From NCBI GenBank assembly GCA_043228905.1, contig JBHGNT010000018.1:1736001-1800000 (forward strand): 64,000 nt of DNA. The letters are read 5' to 3'. The notes under the pieces are model-generated. The model was not told where the DNA came from, did no database searches, and worked only from the letters and a program-made list of their open reading frames with translations. The stretch's first letter is position 1. Every line of letters starts with the position of its first letter. This stretch comes from Azolla caroliniana (taxonomy: Eukaryota; Polypodiophyta). Below, piece by piece: positions 46,455-57,460 of the stretch. Both the position numbers and the translations under genes were made by a program.

Positions 46455-49400
46455 TCTGGTATCAGAGCGACCTTGCTGCACGGCGGCAATAGACAACAGA
46501 AGAAGCTGAGAGGAAAAGGCTAGGTTAGAAATCTTACTTTCATAAAAGGAATATGGCTTCAACATCCGGAATAAGAGTTGAAATCAGAAAGTTTGACAAC
46601 AAAAATTTTGCCCTATGGAGGGAGATGATCCATGATGTGTTGATCATCCGAAGATAGGTTGAAGCCATTCGGCTCAACGAAAAGCCCGCTTCGATGACAA
46701 CATAAGAGTGGAGATCAGTGGACGAAATAGCACGTCTACTTCAGCATGGCGAAAAAGACGACAACGTTCTCATTGTGGGAGAAACTACAAGCCGTTTATG
46801 AGAAGAAGTCCTCATCTTCGAAATTAATTTTGATCAAACAACTGTTCAATATGAAGATGAAAGAGATTGATTCGGCGACCTCCCATATCAACACCTTCAG
46901 CCGAGCGTTGTCAGAGCTCTCGTCACAAGGGATCAACTTCGAAAAAGAAGTGAAAGCCCTTGCCCTCCTATCGAGCTTGCCGGCAAGTTGGGAAGTATTT
47001 TGCAATAGCTGACCGATCGTAAACTTGGACAAAACAATCGGCCAAGTCCTTACAGAGGACATCAGGCGAAAATCGATGGGACTAACCATCGATGAGTCGG
47101 CAGAAGCCCATCATTCAACCGAATCGTTCGACCGACAGAGTCGAACGAAAGAACAAGCCGACAGAACTGGTCGATGCTACAGCCAATCGAAAACAAGGGG
47201 GGACTGACAGCAGTCGAAGTCGAAAACGGGCCGAACAAGCTGGCCACAATGTTTCCGACTGCTGGTCAATAAAAAGAAAAGAGAGTGGTCGGCGATCCGA
47301 GCGAAATCGGGGACGTTCCGACTCGGACCACTCTCCAATTAGCAACCAGATAAATGTTGACGACACCCGATCCAGAGAAATCCTCTCCCTAGAGGATTCG
47401 ATGATCAGAGAAGTCCTCTACAATGCACAAGCTGCACATACGTGGTTAATGGACTCCGGTGCCACATTTCACGTGACCCCCAACATCGAATGGTTTTCGA
47501 ACTATTTAGCTAACGCCAGCAACACAGTCCGACTGGGAAACAGGCAGGAGTGCAAGATAGCCGGAACCGGGGAGGTTCCCATCAAATTGCCAAATGACAA
47601 CACAATAACCTTGCACCGAGTACATCACGTACCCGATCTAAAGAGGAGTATGGTCTCCATTGTCCAAAGACGGGTACAGAACGACTCTACATGAGTCGAC
47701 ATGGGTGATTAGCCGAGGAAACCTCAAAATCGGGAGTGGGTACAACTATAATAATCTATACCCATTGATGGTGATCAACCCTGAAGGGGCTGTGAACGTA
47801 GCTGAGAAAACCGACCCGAACTTATGGCATGGCCGACTTGGCCACATGTCTCAAGCTGGACTTGATCGGGTGATGTCGGTCGACTACATTCCGAAACTCC
47901 AGGCAAAGATGGACTTCTGCGAGCATTGTCGATATGGGAAACGGACCCGAACACTGCACTCTCTCCATTACGAGACGCTACGACAACCCCTAGAGCTCGT
48001 GCACACAGACATATGTGGGCCCATGCCAGAGCGATCACTAGGAGGCTCCCGATACTTCATCACATTCGTAGATGACTGTACACGGAAAGTTTGGTCATAC
48101 TCCATCAAGTCCAAAGATGAAGCGCTGAAGGTCATCACTCGATGGATATCTGAAGTGGAGAACCAGTCGGGATACAGAGTGAAGACACTCTGATCCGACA
48201 ACGGAGGTGAGTACACCTCTAGAGCCTTCAAACAGTACCTGTCCGGAAAAGGGATCCGACACCAAAAGATCTTTCCCTACACACCCATGCAAAATGGAGT
48301 GGCAGAACGGATCAACAAGACGATCCAGGACAGGGTGATGGAGATGCTCCAGCAAGCCGGACTGAAGCTAGAATTCTAGGTCAAGGCATTGCAGACGGCA
48401 GTGTGCCTTCAAGAGCAATCAGACTCGAAGTGCCACATGCAGTATGGTAAGGCAAACAACTGACCTACAATAAGCTCTGTATATTCGGATGCGAAGCCTA
48501 CGCGTTCATCCCTAGGGACAAAAGGATGAAGGTGGCACCCCATCAAGAAAGTGCATATTTCTCGGTTATGGAACCGATGGGGACTTTGGCTACCGGCTAT
48601 GGGACCTTGAAAACCGGAAATTGATCCGGAGCAGCAACATAGTCTTCAATGAAGACTCTATCTTGTCTCAGAGGAACCAACAGAAAACATGACAACACTT
48701 TCGTAGAAGGACCAACCCATTGTGCTGATTCAAAGACTCGACAAACAGTCGAACTCCAACAAGCTACCAAATTCCCTGCCGACACCGAATCGGCAACAAG
48801 TCCTAACGTTGAACTCAAAGACAAAGCCATCAAAGACACAGCCGAATCGACAAGATCGACAAAGGCAAAGCCACTGAGAGGCAAGTCAGAACCGAGTCGA
48901 CAACAACCACAGGGGAGAACAACCAGACACCGCCGAAATCCCAAACCGGGGGCGGTACACCTAACAAGACTCCTGACACAACTGGTTCAACAAATACTGA
49001 TCGTCAATCTGAACCGATCAAAGGATCCGAACTAGATATTCTGGCACACAAGAGAACTGGACGAGCTCGAAGGCAAACAAAGTTCTACCAACAGGGCCTC
49101 GACTACGTCAACTACACGGATGCAGGCGAACCAAGCACCTATGAAGAAGCTATGGCCGCACCGGATGCCGAAACATGGCTACAAGCCATGAAATCCGAAA
49201 TGGACTTGATTCATCAGGATCAAACGTGGGAGCTGGTCGAACTACCAGCTGGAAGGAAGCCGCTACCTTGCAAATGGGTTTTCCGATACAAGTATGTATC
49301 CGACTCTGAGAAACCCAAGTACAAAGCTCGGCTTGTCACGAAAGGATTCAAACAGGAATACGGGGTCGACTACGACGAGATATTCTCACTAGTAGTCAAG

Positions 49401-50868
49401 ATGACCACCCTTCAACTCCTACTAGGAGTTGTGGCGATAGAAAACCTAGAGCTCAAGCAGATGGACGTCAAGATGACATTCCTACACAAAGATCTGGAAG
49501 AAGACATATACATGTCTCAACCGGCAAGCTTCACGGCGACGGGGGAGGACAATCACCTCGTATGCAGACTAAAGAAAAGTATATATGGCCTCAAACAAGT
49601 GCGGAGGATGTGGTACCAGAAGTTTGACTCCTACATACGGCAGCTTGGATACAACAGATCAGACTTTGACCCATGCATGTATGTTCGGCAACTGGTCGAC
49701 GAGTCCAAGATCTATCTGATCCTATATGTGGACGATATGCTGATTGCAGGGAGCAATCAAGCAGAAATCAGTAAGCTGAAGCAGAGACTTCACGCAAAGT
49801 TCGCGCTGAAGGAACTCGGACAAGCCCGACACATATTGGGCATGAGGATAGAGCAAAATCGGACGACCAAGACTCTCCGACTCTCCCAGTCCGAATACAT
49901 CCGCAAAGTGCTGAAGCGCTTCAACATGGAGAATGCGAAGCCAACACCAACACCATTGTCGACGTTGATCAGACTATCGGACAGAGATTCTCCTTCGACG
50001 AACAAGGAGAGAGAGCTTAATGGAAAGATACCCTACGCATCGGCAATAGGAAGTATCATGTACGCAATGGTGGCGACCCGACCCGACCTAGCCTATGTCG
50101 TAGGGGTGGTCAGCCGGTACATGTCAAACCCAGGAAAGAAGCATTGGGAGGCCGTCAAGCACATCCTTAGGTATCTAAAAGGAACCACGGATGCACAACT
50201 AGCTTTTGAACTGAACAACTCAGTCGAAGTTGAAGGCTACACCGATTCTGACTACGTTGAAAACACAGATAATCAAAAATTGACATCAAGCTACATCTTC
50301 ACCTATGGTGGCAGTGCAATATCATGGAGGTCAAAACTTCAAGAGTGCACGACTCTGTTTACCATAGAAGCCGAGTACATAGCAGCGGCATCGTCTGTCT
50401 GCTAACTTCGGAACTACAAAACGAATAGACCGACCAGCGCCAACCATCTATTGCAACTCACAGAGCGCAATACACCTCATCAACAATCCCATCTACCATG
50501 CGAAGACAAAGCACATTGAGGTGCGGTATCAACATATCCGGGAGCTCATGACCGAGAAGAAACTCAAAGTCCGGAAGATCGACACCGAGGTGAACATCGT
50601 CGATTGCCTGACGAAGCCACTCCTAGATCAACGCTTTGGAACACTAAGGATGAAGATGGGGCTACGACAAGCGACCGAGCAGAAGAAAGCCGAAAAAGGA
50701 GCAAAAGGTAAGAGCTGACCGACACTCATATTATACCTCTACCAACTCGGCTACTTGCCGACAGACTTGTAACATAAAATCTAGTTAAACTTGTAATCTA
50801 GGTTTATGGGGGAGATAACCCCAAGCATTTGCATATGTACAAAAGAGTAGTCCTTTTACGGGGGAGTT

Positions 50869-51158
50869 TGTTGGCATAAAAGGCCGACTCCTTCCAAATT
50901 GTATCCGTCCGAGTGTGAACTCGTTAATAAGTTAGGGCTTAGTATATAAGCGAATACCTAACATCGTAATTAGTAATGATGAGAAGAGGATTGTATCTCT
51001 GAGTGAGAACAAAGTAATAAGAAGCTTTCCATTAAAGCTCGATCTATTGTCGAAGTCTTCATTCACTGTATTTTCTATGTGTTGTTTTCTGAACATAAGC
51101 GTATAGGTCCTCAAACGTTTCCGCATACGTATATACATATATACATATATATTCGACA
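50869..51158 (+). repeat. 3' LTR of the inner Copia
   Basis: 290 bp, same ends as the 5' LTR. Most differences are single transitions, plus a short indel in the GTGTGTGTTG stretch. Confidence 0.92.
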
Positions 51159-51915
51159 AGCCAAGCATCCGAACACCCTCAAGTGCTGGTTGGAAACCTA
51201 AACCTTGCTCTGATACTAGTTTGAAATGTTTTATGGTTGGAATTGGCCGACCACTTAGGAGTAAAATTCAAATGACAAAGTACAGAACACAAAAAAATGT
51301 GTAACGCAACACAAAGACACACAATATTTTACGTGGAAAACCTTGAACCAGGGAAAAAACTATAATTGGAGCCCTCTGACTCCAATGCTTCACTATGTTC
51401 CAAGTGTACAAAGGATAATAATGTCTCTAGATGACTCTAGAGGAATAAAAGAAACTGAAAGCCACAACCTTGGTATAACCTTTGTGTCACACACTGTAGA
51501 TAGGGTACACAAACAATAAGAAGATATAGAATAATAAAACCAGTTTTGTTGCTCAACCAAAGTAGTGTCGATCAAATCCGACTCAGGTGCCACCACACTT
51601 GCTAGGTCTCGATTGCGTTTTTCTCTCTATTCTCACTTGTCTTTACTTGTGCTCTGTTGCACTCCATATTCTACATCAACAACACTCTTTGTATGTATAT
51701 TTTTTCCCTAGGGCACATATATATATAGATATAAACATCTTAATGTATGATATATATAATTTACATATCTGTCCCTGAGCCGAACCCGAGTTAGCTCTTG
51801 TCCGATAGCAGGTTCTCAGCCGACACTTGGCTCTTAGCTTCCATCTTCGCACTCTCAATTATAACTTCCATTTGTAAAATCTTGAACACGAGAGAGTTTG
51901 AACTCAATTCCAACA

Positions 51916-53844
51916 CATACATAAATATGTAAAAAAATGTTTCCAATTTTGATCCCAAATGTCATATTTGATCTTTGAGGAGGATAACAAAATCTATCTA
52001 TCCATCCATCTCAAAAGTAGGAAATGATAGAAAGCAAAGCTAACAATTAAGTGTCCAAATTTTTTTTGCCCTATTTTTTCGCCAATCTCTCACAATTCGT
52101 TTCAATGCGGCCCAAAAACCCATCAGATTTTATCCTGTTTTTGAGACCATTCCACTTAAAAATATTTGCATTAATATCCTAAAACACCTTCACAAATCAA
52201 TTTCCACAATCAGTGTGTGCATCATAAAAAACTGTCGAATGTAATGGCAAAACATTTAATCAAACTTTCGTTCCAATTTTGTCACTGTTTCTTACTTCTA
52301 TGAAATACCAACAAGAATGGAAATGCAGTGAATGCAACCCTCCCATAAGCGCAAGATTTTATCTGCTGGGTCCTATGATCTTGCTCATTATGAATAAAAT
52401 TGATACTTTGTATATTTCTCTTTCATGACCGAAAATGCAGTCCTTCACCATTTTTTATCAAGCTGATTGTTACGATTGTCGTTCATCTTACGAATGGATC
52501 AACTTATTTCATCGAGATTGCAACTTGTGTCCAATCATATGGAAATTCGTTCTTTTCGGAAAACAGTTCCAATCGATGATATCTCCAGATTGAAGAATGT
52601 TGGTTCTTTTGGTGCAAACATATCATAACTTGTTTTCTACAAATTCTAACCAGATGTATGTAGATACTGGTGGCAACATGTTTCGGAAGGATTACCAGGT
52701 ACCCTGCTGTCATGGCAGGAATCAAATCTTTACCATTCATTACTATGCGGCTGAGGTACTGATTTAATGTTTCTATATCTCTGGGCTACATTTTTTTATT
52801 ATTGTTTTTATTTGCTTCTGTTTTTTTTAATGTTAGTATCGCGTTTCTTTTGTTAATGTTCGACATATTGTTTCTTGATTTTAATGTTTATTTTGATTTT
52901 GATCAATGTTTGTATTGCTTGTTTAGTTTTTGTTTGATCAATATTTCCTGTTCTTCTTTTCTATTGCATTTGATGAACGTTTCTCCTTTTTTGTATTGTG
53001 TTCGGATAATGTTTCTGCTTTCATAGAATGTTGATATTGATTTTGGTTAATGCATGTATTGGCTTTTTTATTCATATCTGTACATATTGCTTTGGTAGAG
53101 TTTGTGTTGCTATGGATTGTTTCCTGTTTTTTTATTGCTTTTGGATAATGTGTTGCTTGCACAGATGTTTACATTTTCTGTATTCCTCTTTTATCTGTTT
53201 ATGTGGCTAGATTTTGTTCCTTTCCCGGATTTTATGAAGAGATATCCTAAACAGTGTATTGAGATTGATAAGAATTAAAGCTTTACCGATCAATAGATTA
53301 GCATGAAATTTGATATATAATCAATTCAATTGAGCAAGAAAATGGCGAGCATCAATAACTCATATGTGGAATCGATTGTTGTGGCTTTGGGTATGATTAG
53401 AGAACTGAGATGAGAAAGATTCTAGTGAGAAAGTGGCCAAACATAAGAATGGCTAAATCTAATGTTTGAACTTTGGACATCAAATGAAACTTCCATCCAC
53501 AAGGAATATATAGAGAAACCAAATGCTTGAAAGGATAATTTACATCCATTGATACACTTTGAATGTCTAATTGGTAGAACTGTTGGCTTTTAAGTTCCGT
53601 TGTGTATGGGAATAACATCGTTATATAACGAAGGAAAAAAACTCCCACACTCCTGAGTTTTTCTTTATTCCCTCAAAAATGCCCCTATGTTTCATTAGCT
53701 CCCCGAATGCCCTGGTCAATCTCTCGAATGAAAGGATAAACAGGATGGTAAGACCACATAATCGCTCAAATAATGCATAGAATTGTTTCAAACACAATGT
53801 GCATAGAATTGCTCAAATAGTGCATAGAATATAGGTCTACAAAG
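51916..53844. other. non-coding DNA with a T-rich stretch
   Basis: No gene supported. 52790-53220 is T-rich and intron-like in composition. A possible exon-like open stretch (52662-52755, between an AACCAG and a GAG|GTACTG) has no recognisable similarity. A short segment at 53645-53735 resembles 36105-36190 (GAGTTTTTCTT, TTTCATTA, CCCCRAATGC blocks). Confidence 0.45.
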
Positions 53845-54911
53845 GAAGTTTAAGCCGAGCAACTATGATTATGAGGACAAGATTAACTTTGCAGAGTTTC
53901 CATCTCTTCAAGGTGGATTGTATAATTCAAATTGCAGCCCTTGCAGTTGCTTTTGAAGCAAGTCCTCTACAGTCCCAACTTTAAGGCATATGGCAAACAA
54001 GTTAAAGCTAATGCTTTGGCACTAACTAATTCATGCATGACCAAAGGGTATAAGATTGTTACCGATGGAACTAAAAATCATTTGTTGCTGTGGGATCTTC
54101 ATCCTATTGGTCTTACAGGTAATGTGTGTACCATCTTAATGATGGATTTTTTGACAATTAAGGTTAGGGCCTAGGGCCTAGGGTTTAGGTTTTAGGGTCT
54201 TTTAGAGCTTGGATTTTAGAGTCCACTAGGGCTTCAGGTTAGTGACATTTAAAGCTGAGAGCCTAGGGCTTGGGGTTTAGGGTTTTAGTGTCGGTCAGGG
54301 CTTAGAGTTTAAAGTTTAGATGAGGTCAGGGGTTCAAATCCCGTTATCACATCGGGTGTCATCTTGATGGTGTTTCATTATCTAGACATAGGTTGTTGAT
54401 GTTGTGGGATTTTCATACCGAATCTTGCATGCATTGATGTATGAAAGAAGGTGGAAAAGGTTTGTGACCTATGTGACATAACCTTGAACAAAAGTGTTGT
54501 TTATGGAGGTAGCAATGCTCTTGCACCTGTTGGGATCTGGATTGGTAAGTAAAGTCATTAAGTCTCTCTCAACATGTTCAAATTTGTTCTTTGAAATATG
54601 GCTGATCTATTTTTTAACATTCTCAAATGATCTTTGTCTTTTAATGCTTTTATTTTTGTCTTTGGTTAGGTTCTCTGGCCATGACATGTAGGGGACTGAA
54701 GGAATCTGAATTTGAGCAAATTGGAGAATTCTTTTCTCAAGATGTTAGAAAAACAAGAGATATCCATAAAGAACATCGGAAACTTCTAAAGAACTTCGAG
54801 TAAGGTCTTGTAAACAAGGAGATTGACAACCTGAAAGTTGAAGTTGAGAAGTTTGTGACATCTTTTGAAATGCCTGGTTTTGATACTAGTGCACTTCAAC
54901 TGAGCTTTTAA
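53845..54911 (+). pseudogene. serine hydroxymethyltransferase pseudogene, C-terminal half
   Basis: SHMT interconverts serine and glycine using tetrahydrofolate and PLP. Exon-like part a (53845-54118) reads YDYEDKINFAEFPSLQGG, then after two small frameshifts [18 protein letters not shown] and [20 protein letters not shown]. Part b (54443-54544) reads [20 protein letters not shown] and [12 protein letters not shown]. Part c (54670-54911) reads SLAMTCRGLKESEFEQIGEF and ends FEMPGFDTSALQLSF. Introns with GT donors remain, so it is a duplicated rather than retro-copied pseudogene. Defects: loss of the N-terminal half including the PLP lysine region, frameshifts near 53925 and 53947, TAA at 54801-54803, and AT instead of AG before part b. 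Confidence 0.9.
54172..54320 (+). repeat. telomere-like degenerate repeats in an SHMT pseudogene intron
   Basis: GGGCCTAGGGTTTAGGTTTTAGGG and several further TTTAGGG/CTAGGG/GCTTAGAG variants cluster here. Plant telomeric DNA is TTTAGGG; this is a degenerate, short interstitial tract or simply a similar low-complexity run. Confidence 0.5.
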
Positions 54912-57090
54912 TGAGAAAATATTCAAGGTTTACGTATTCTTCTTTGTTTATACTTTTCGTATTCATTGGTTCCTAATCAAAACCATTACCGAAACAACAA
55001 ATCAAGGATCTCGGCCCTAGATATTGGCTACCTGTATATAAATTTGTTGCTTTTTTTTGTACACTTCTAAAATAAATAAAAAGTGCTTTTGTTGAAACTT
55101 GTTTGAATGAGAATTATCATGCTCATGTCGACATTAATTCAGTACTAACCTTTCTAACTATTCGTTGTAGATTTTCCAGTTATTGTTTTAGTTTTGTTGA
55201 AGCCATAGAATTGGCACATATACTACTATTGATGACAAAACTCATCCCATATTGCATCGCATGTAGTGCTGCTAATGTGATGCATGTGTAATGCCCTATG
55301 CAATGCTTGAGGAACCCAGGAATAATTATTGGTGTTCTCCCTGTATATGAAAACTTTTGATTGTCTTGGGAATGTGGTTGATGACAAAATGGGACTTGGA
55401 ATCATTGTTGATTCTCTCCCTAAATACAAAAACATTTTATCGTGTTCAATTTTCAGAAAATATTGGATTCCTAGATTTATATTCTTATATAGGTGCTTCA
55501 CATCATTGCTGTCAACATTGTGATCCATATTGAACAATTGAACTCATGTGTTTGTGAAAAGCGAAGACTATATTATATCCGATGAAGATGCATCTCTTTG
55601 TCTTGGCATCTCTTTGTTCTTACTTGTCTAGCATCAAGCTTGGTGCCTGAAATACAAATGAAGAATGAAGATGCTTGAATTGATACATACCATTGATGCT
55701 TAAAATTCTAATGATGAATGAAGATGCTAGAATTGATACATAACATTAATACTGTACCAAACACGATGGTGGCAATGAATAGTGACCAATAGTATGCTTT
55801 TTGAATCTCAAAATAGTCTAGTATTGGATTTTTGCAGAATTTTGACATATCCAATAAGAATACAACATAAAAAAGATCGACTCACAAAGTGAGGTAGAAA
55901 GTGAACAAGTAGAAATAGGAACCTCAACTTGTCCCATAATTAATCCTTTTTTTTTAATAGAAAACTTTCAATGGTAAATGAGTGTTTTCATAAAAACACC
56001 ATTTGCAAAAATATCTTGCATGACCATGTGCAAGGCAACCTAGCTACCATGTCCAAGTTTGTTGGGGATAACTTGTTTGGTATGCCCAAGTGTGAATGAT
56101 GAAATAAAATTTTGACGTTGTTTCAAGGCTATTGTAAATGAATATAGGATGAGTTGAATGGAATAATTTCATGATTTAAGAATGCTTTTACCCCAATGCT
56201 ATTCCTAAACATTGTGGATTCAAATGTTTCTAACATTTCATTAGTTGTCAAATTTTACTAATAAATTATTTAACTGCCCAAGTCCCATTAAGATTTAATA
56301 CAATCACGAAAAGAAATATTAAATATCGAAATGCTAGTCTATGTATAAAAGAGGGAAGCGGATTCAAAATAGAGAGTTCCATGTATTTTAGGTTGGACTA
56401 GATGATCATAAAAAGCATGCAAGTAATACTCATGCAAATCTAAGTTACAAATGTGGATAGCTTTAGACCTAGAGAAAGCTTTAACTCACAATATAAAACC
56501 TTTGTGGGATGTGCTTCCAAAGGATTTTCATTCCCTACATGATAAATGCCTACAAAGCATTTGTGATCATATACATTGCTATAAATTTGTGGTTGAATAT
56601 CTTGCTAAATCCTAGCTATATGATTCTTCCTAAAGCCGTAATAGACATAAAATATAACAAGAAATATAGAAGTCAACTAAAAAGGGTGCAAGCGAAGATA
56701 AAACATAAAGTAGTTTTACATTGGGGGCAAAGAAAGAGTGTGTGTGTGTGTGTGTGTTGAAAGTGACATTGTAAATCCATTAGCCATTTTTAGTGTCTTG
56801 TGTCTATGTCTACAGTCTACAGATCATGTCTAAGCCATTTTTAGTGGGTGTGGGGGCCTATGTCCACACTCTTGAGGGCCATGTCTTAGTCTGCTACGAA
56901 CATTATGCAACATTGTTTGTCAATCACAATGCCAGAATCAAGATTCAAACTCATAGTGTCTTATCAAAATTTGAATGTACTTGAAACACGACATTTAATC
57001 AATGTGCTAACTTTAGAATTCTAACTCATGTTGTTTGTGTATTGATCCCAAATCTAGGAGAGTGAATTTAGCCAGTGAGACAATAGTAAT
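54912..57090. other. AT-rich non-coding DNA
   Basis: No gene supported. A (GT)n run lies at 56737-56757. Confidence 0.5.
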
Positions 57091-57460
57091 AGTATGTGTG
57101 TTGAGTTAAATATCCAATGGTTCTGCCTAACTTGTTGAGTATAGTCAGATTGCTTGTAAAGCACTATGGTTTTAAATTTTAATATGGTTTTTACTCTACA
57201 AACTCACGTCTATGAATGTTTTCTTCGAAAGGACATAAGGGATCCAAAAATCATGATCCAATGGTTCTATTTAGTTCTAGTAGTAGTATGTGTGTTGAGA
57301 TAACTATCCAATGGTTCTGCCTAACTTGTTGAGTATAGTGAGATTGCTTGTAAATCACTATGCTTTTAAATTTTAATATGCTTTTACTCTACATACTCAC
57401 GTCAATGAATATTTCCTTCCAAAGGACATAAGGGATTGAAGAATCATGATCCCTCTATAT
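57091..57460. repeat. 194-bp tandem duplication
   Basis: Copies start at 57091 and 57285 with AGTATGTGTGTTGAG and share CCAATGGTTCTGCCTAACTT, GTTGAGTATAGT and AAAGGACATAAGGGAT. They are moderately diverged. Confidence 0.9.

Larger units (their letters stand above)
46163..51158 (+). mobile_element. nearly full-length Ty1/Copia element inserted in an older Copia
   Basis: Encodes gag, protease, integrase, reverse transcriptase and RNase H, all on the forward strand. LTRs are 46163-46454 and 50869-51158, TGTTGG ... TTCGACA. Primer site TGGTATCAGAGC follows at 46457. A polypurine tract (ACGGGGGAG) precedes the 3' LTR. Gag starts at ATG 46553 with a stop at 46655-46657 and frame changes. Protease motif WLMDSGATFHVTP; integrase zinc finger (LWHGRLGHMS ... 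FCEHCRYGK), HTDICGP and SDNGGEYTS, with a TGA (48191) between them; reverse transcriptase 49152 onward with intact LILYVDDMLIAG; RNase H with stop at 50403-50405; tail TKHIEVRYQHIRE. Flanks AGACA / AGCCA fit a 5-bp target duplication with one change. No open polyprotein remains. Confidence 0.93.
44341..51915 (-). mobile_element. old Copia element, internally deleted, hosting a younger Copia
   Basis: Read right to left: 5' LTR 51222-51915 (TGTTGGAATTGAG ... AACATTTCA, about 694 bp); primer site ACTAGTATCAGAGC (about 51207-51220); then almost at once post-integrase sequence VFGCLAYMHV, split by the inserted element between 51159 and 46162. Gag, protease and the integrase core are deleted. Reverse transcriptase follows (45259-45510 EIFAPIVKITFIRT; 44690-45271 YGLKQAPRQWHKKFESFMLK, LLLYVDDMLVVG). 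RNase H is missing: MLRYLKGTLSVCL runs into a 3' LTR remnant (44341 to about 44651) that lacks its U3. Stops interrupt the sequence. Confidence 0.85.

Noticed and set aside
52662-52755. Possible isolated exon between an acceptor-like and a donor-like site
   Set aside because: No recognisable protein similarity and no partner exons; could be chance.
54320-54350. GGTTCAAATCC as a tRNA or SINE B box
   Set aside because: A matching A box or tRNA cloverleaf could not be found upstream.
55329-55523. Possible Copia gag fragment (VVDDKMGLGIIVDSLPKYKN)
   Set aside because: The match to the gag UBN2 region is short and isolated, with no neighbouring element sequence; not strong enough to annotate.
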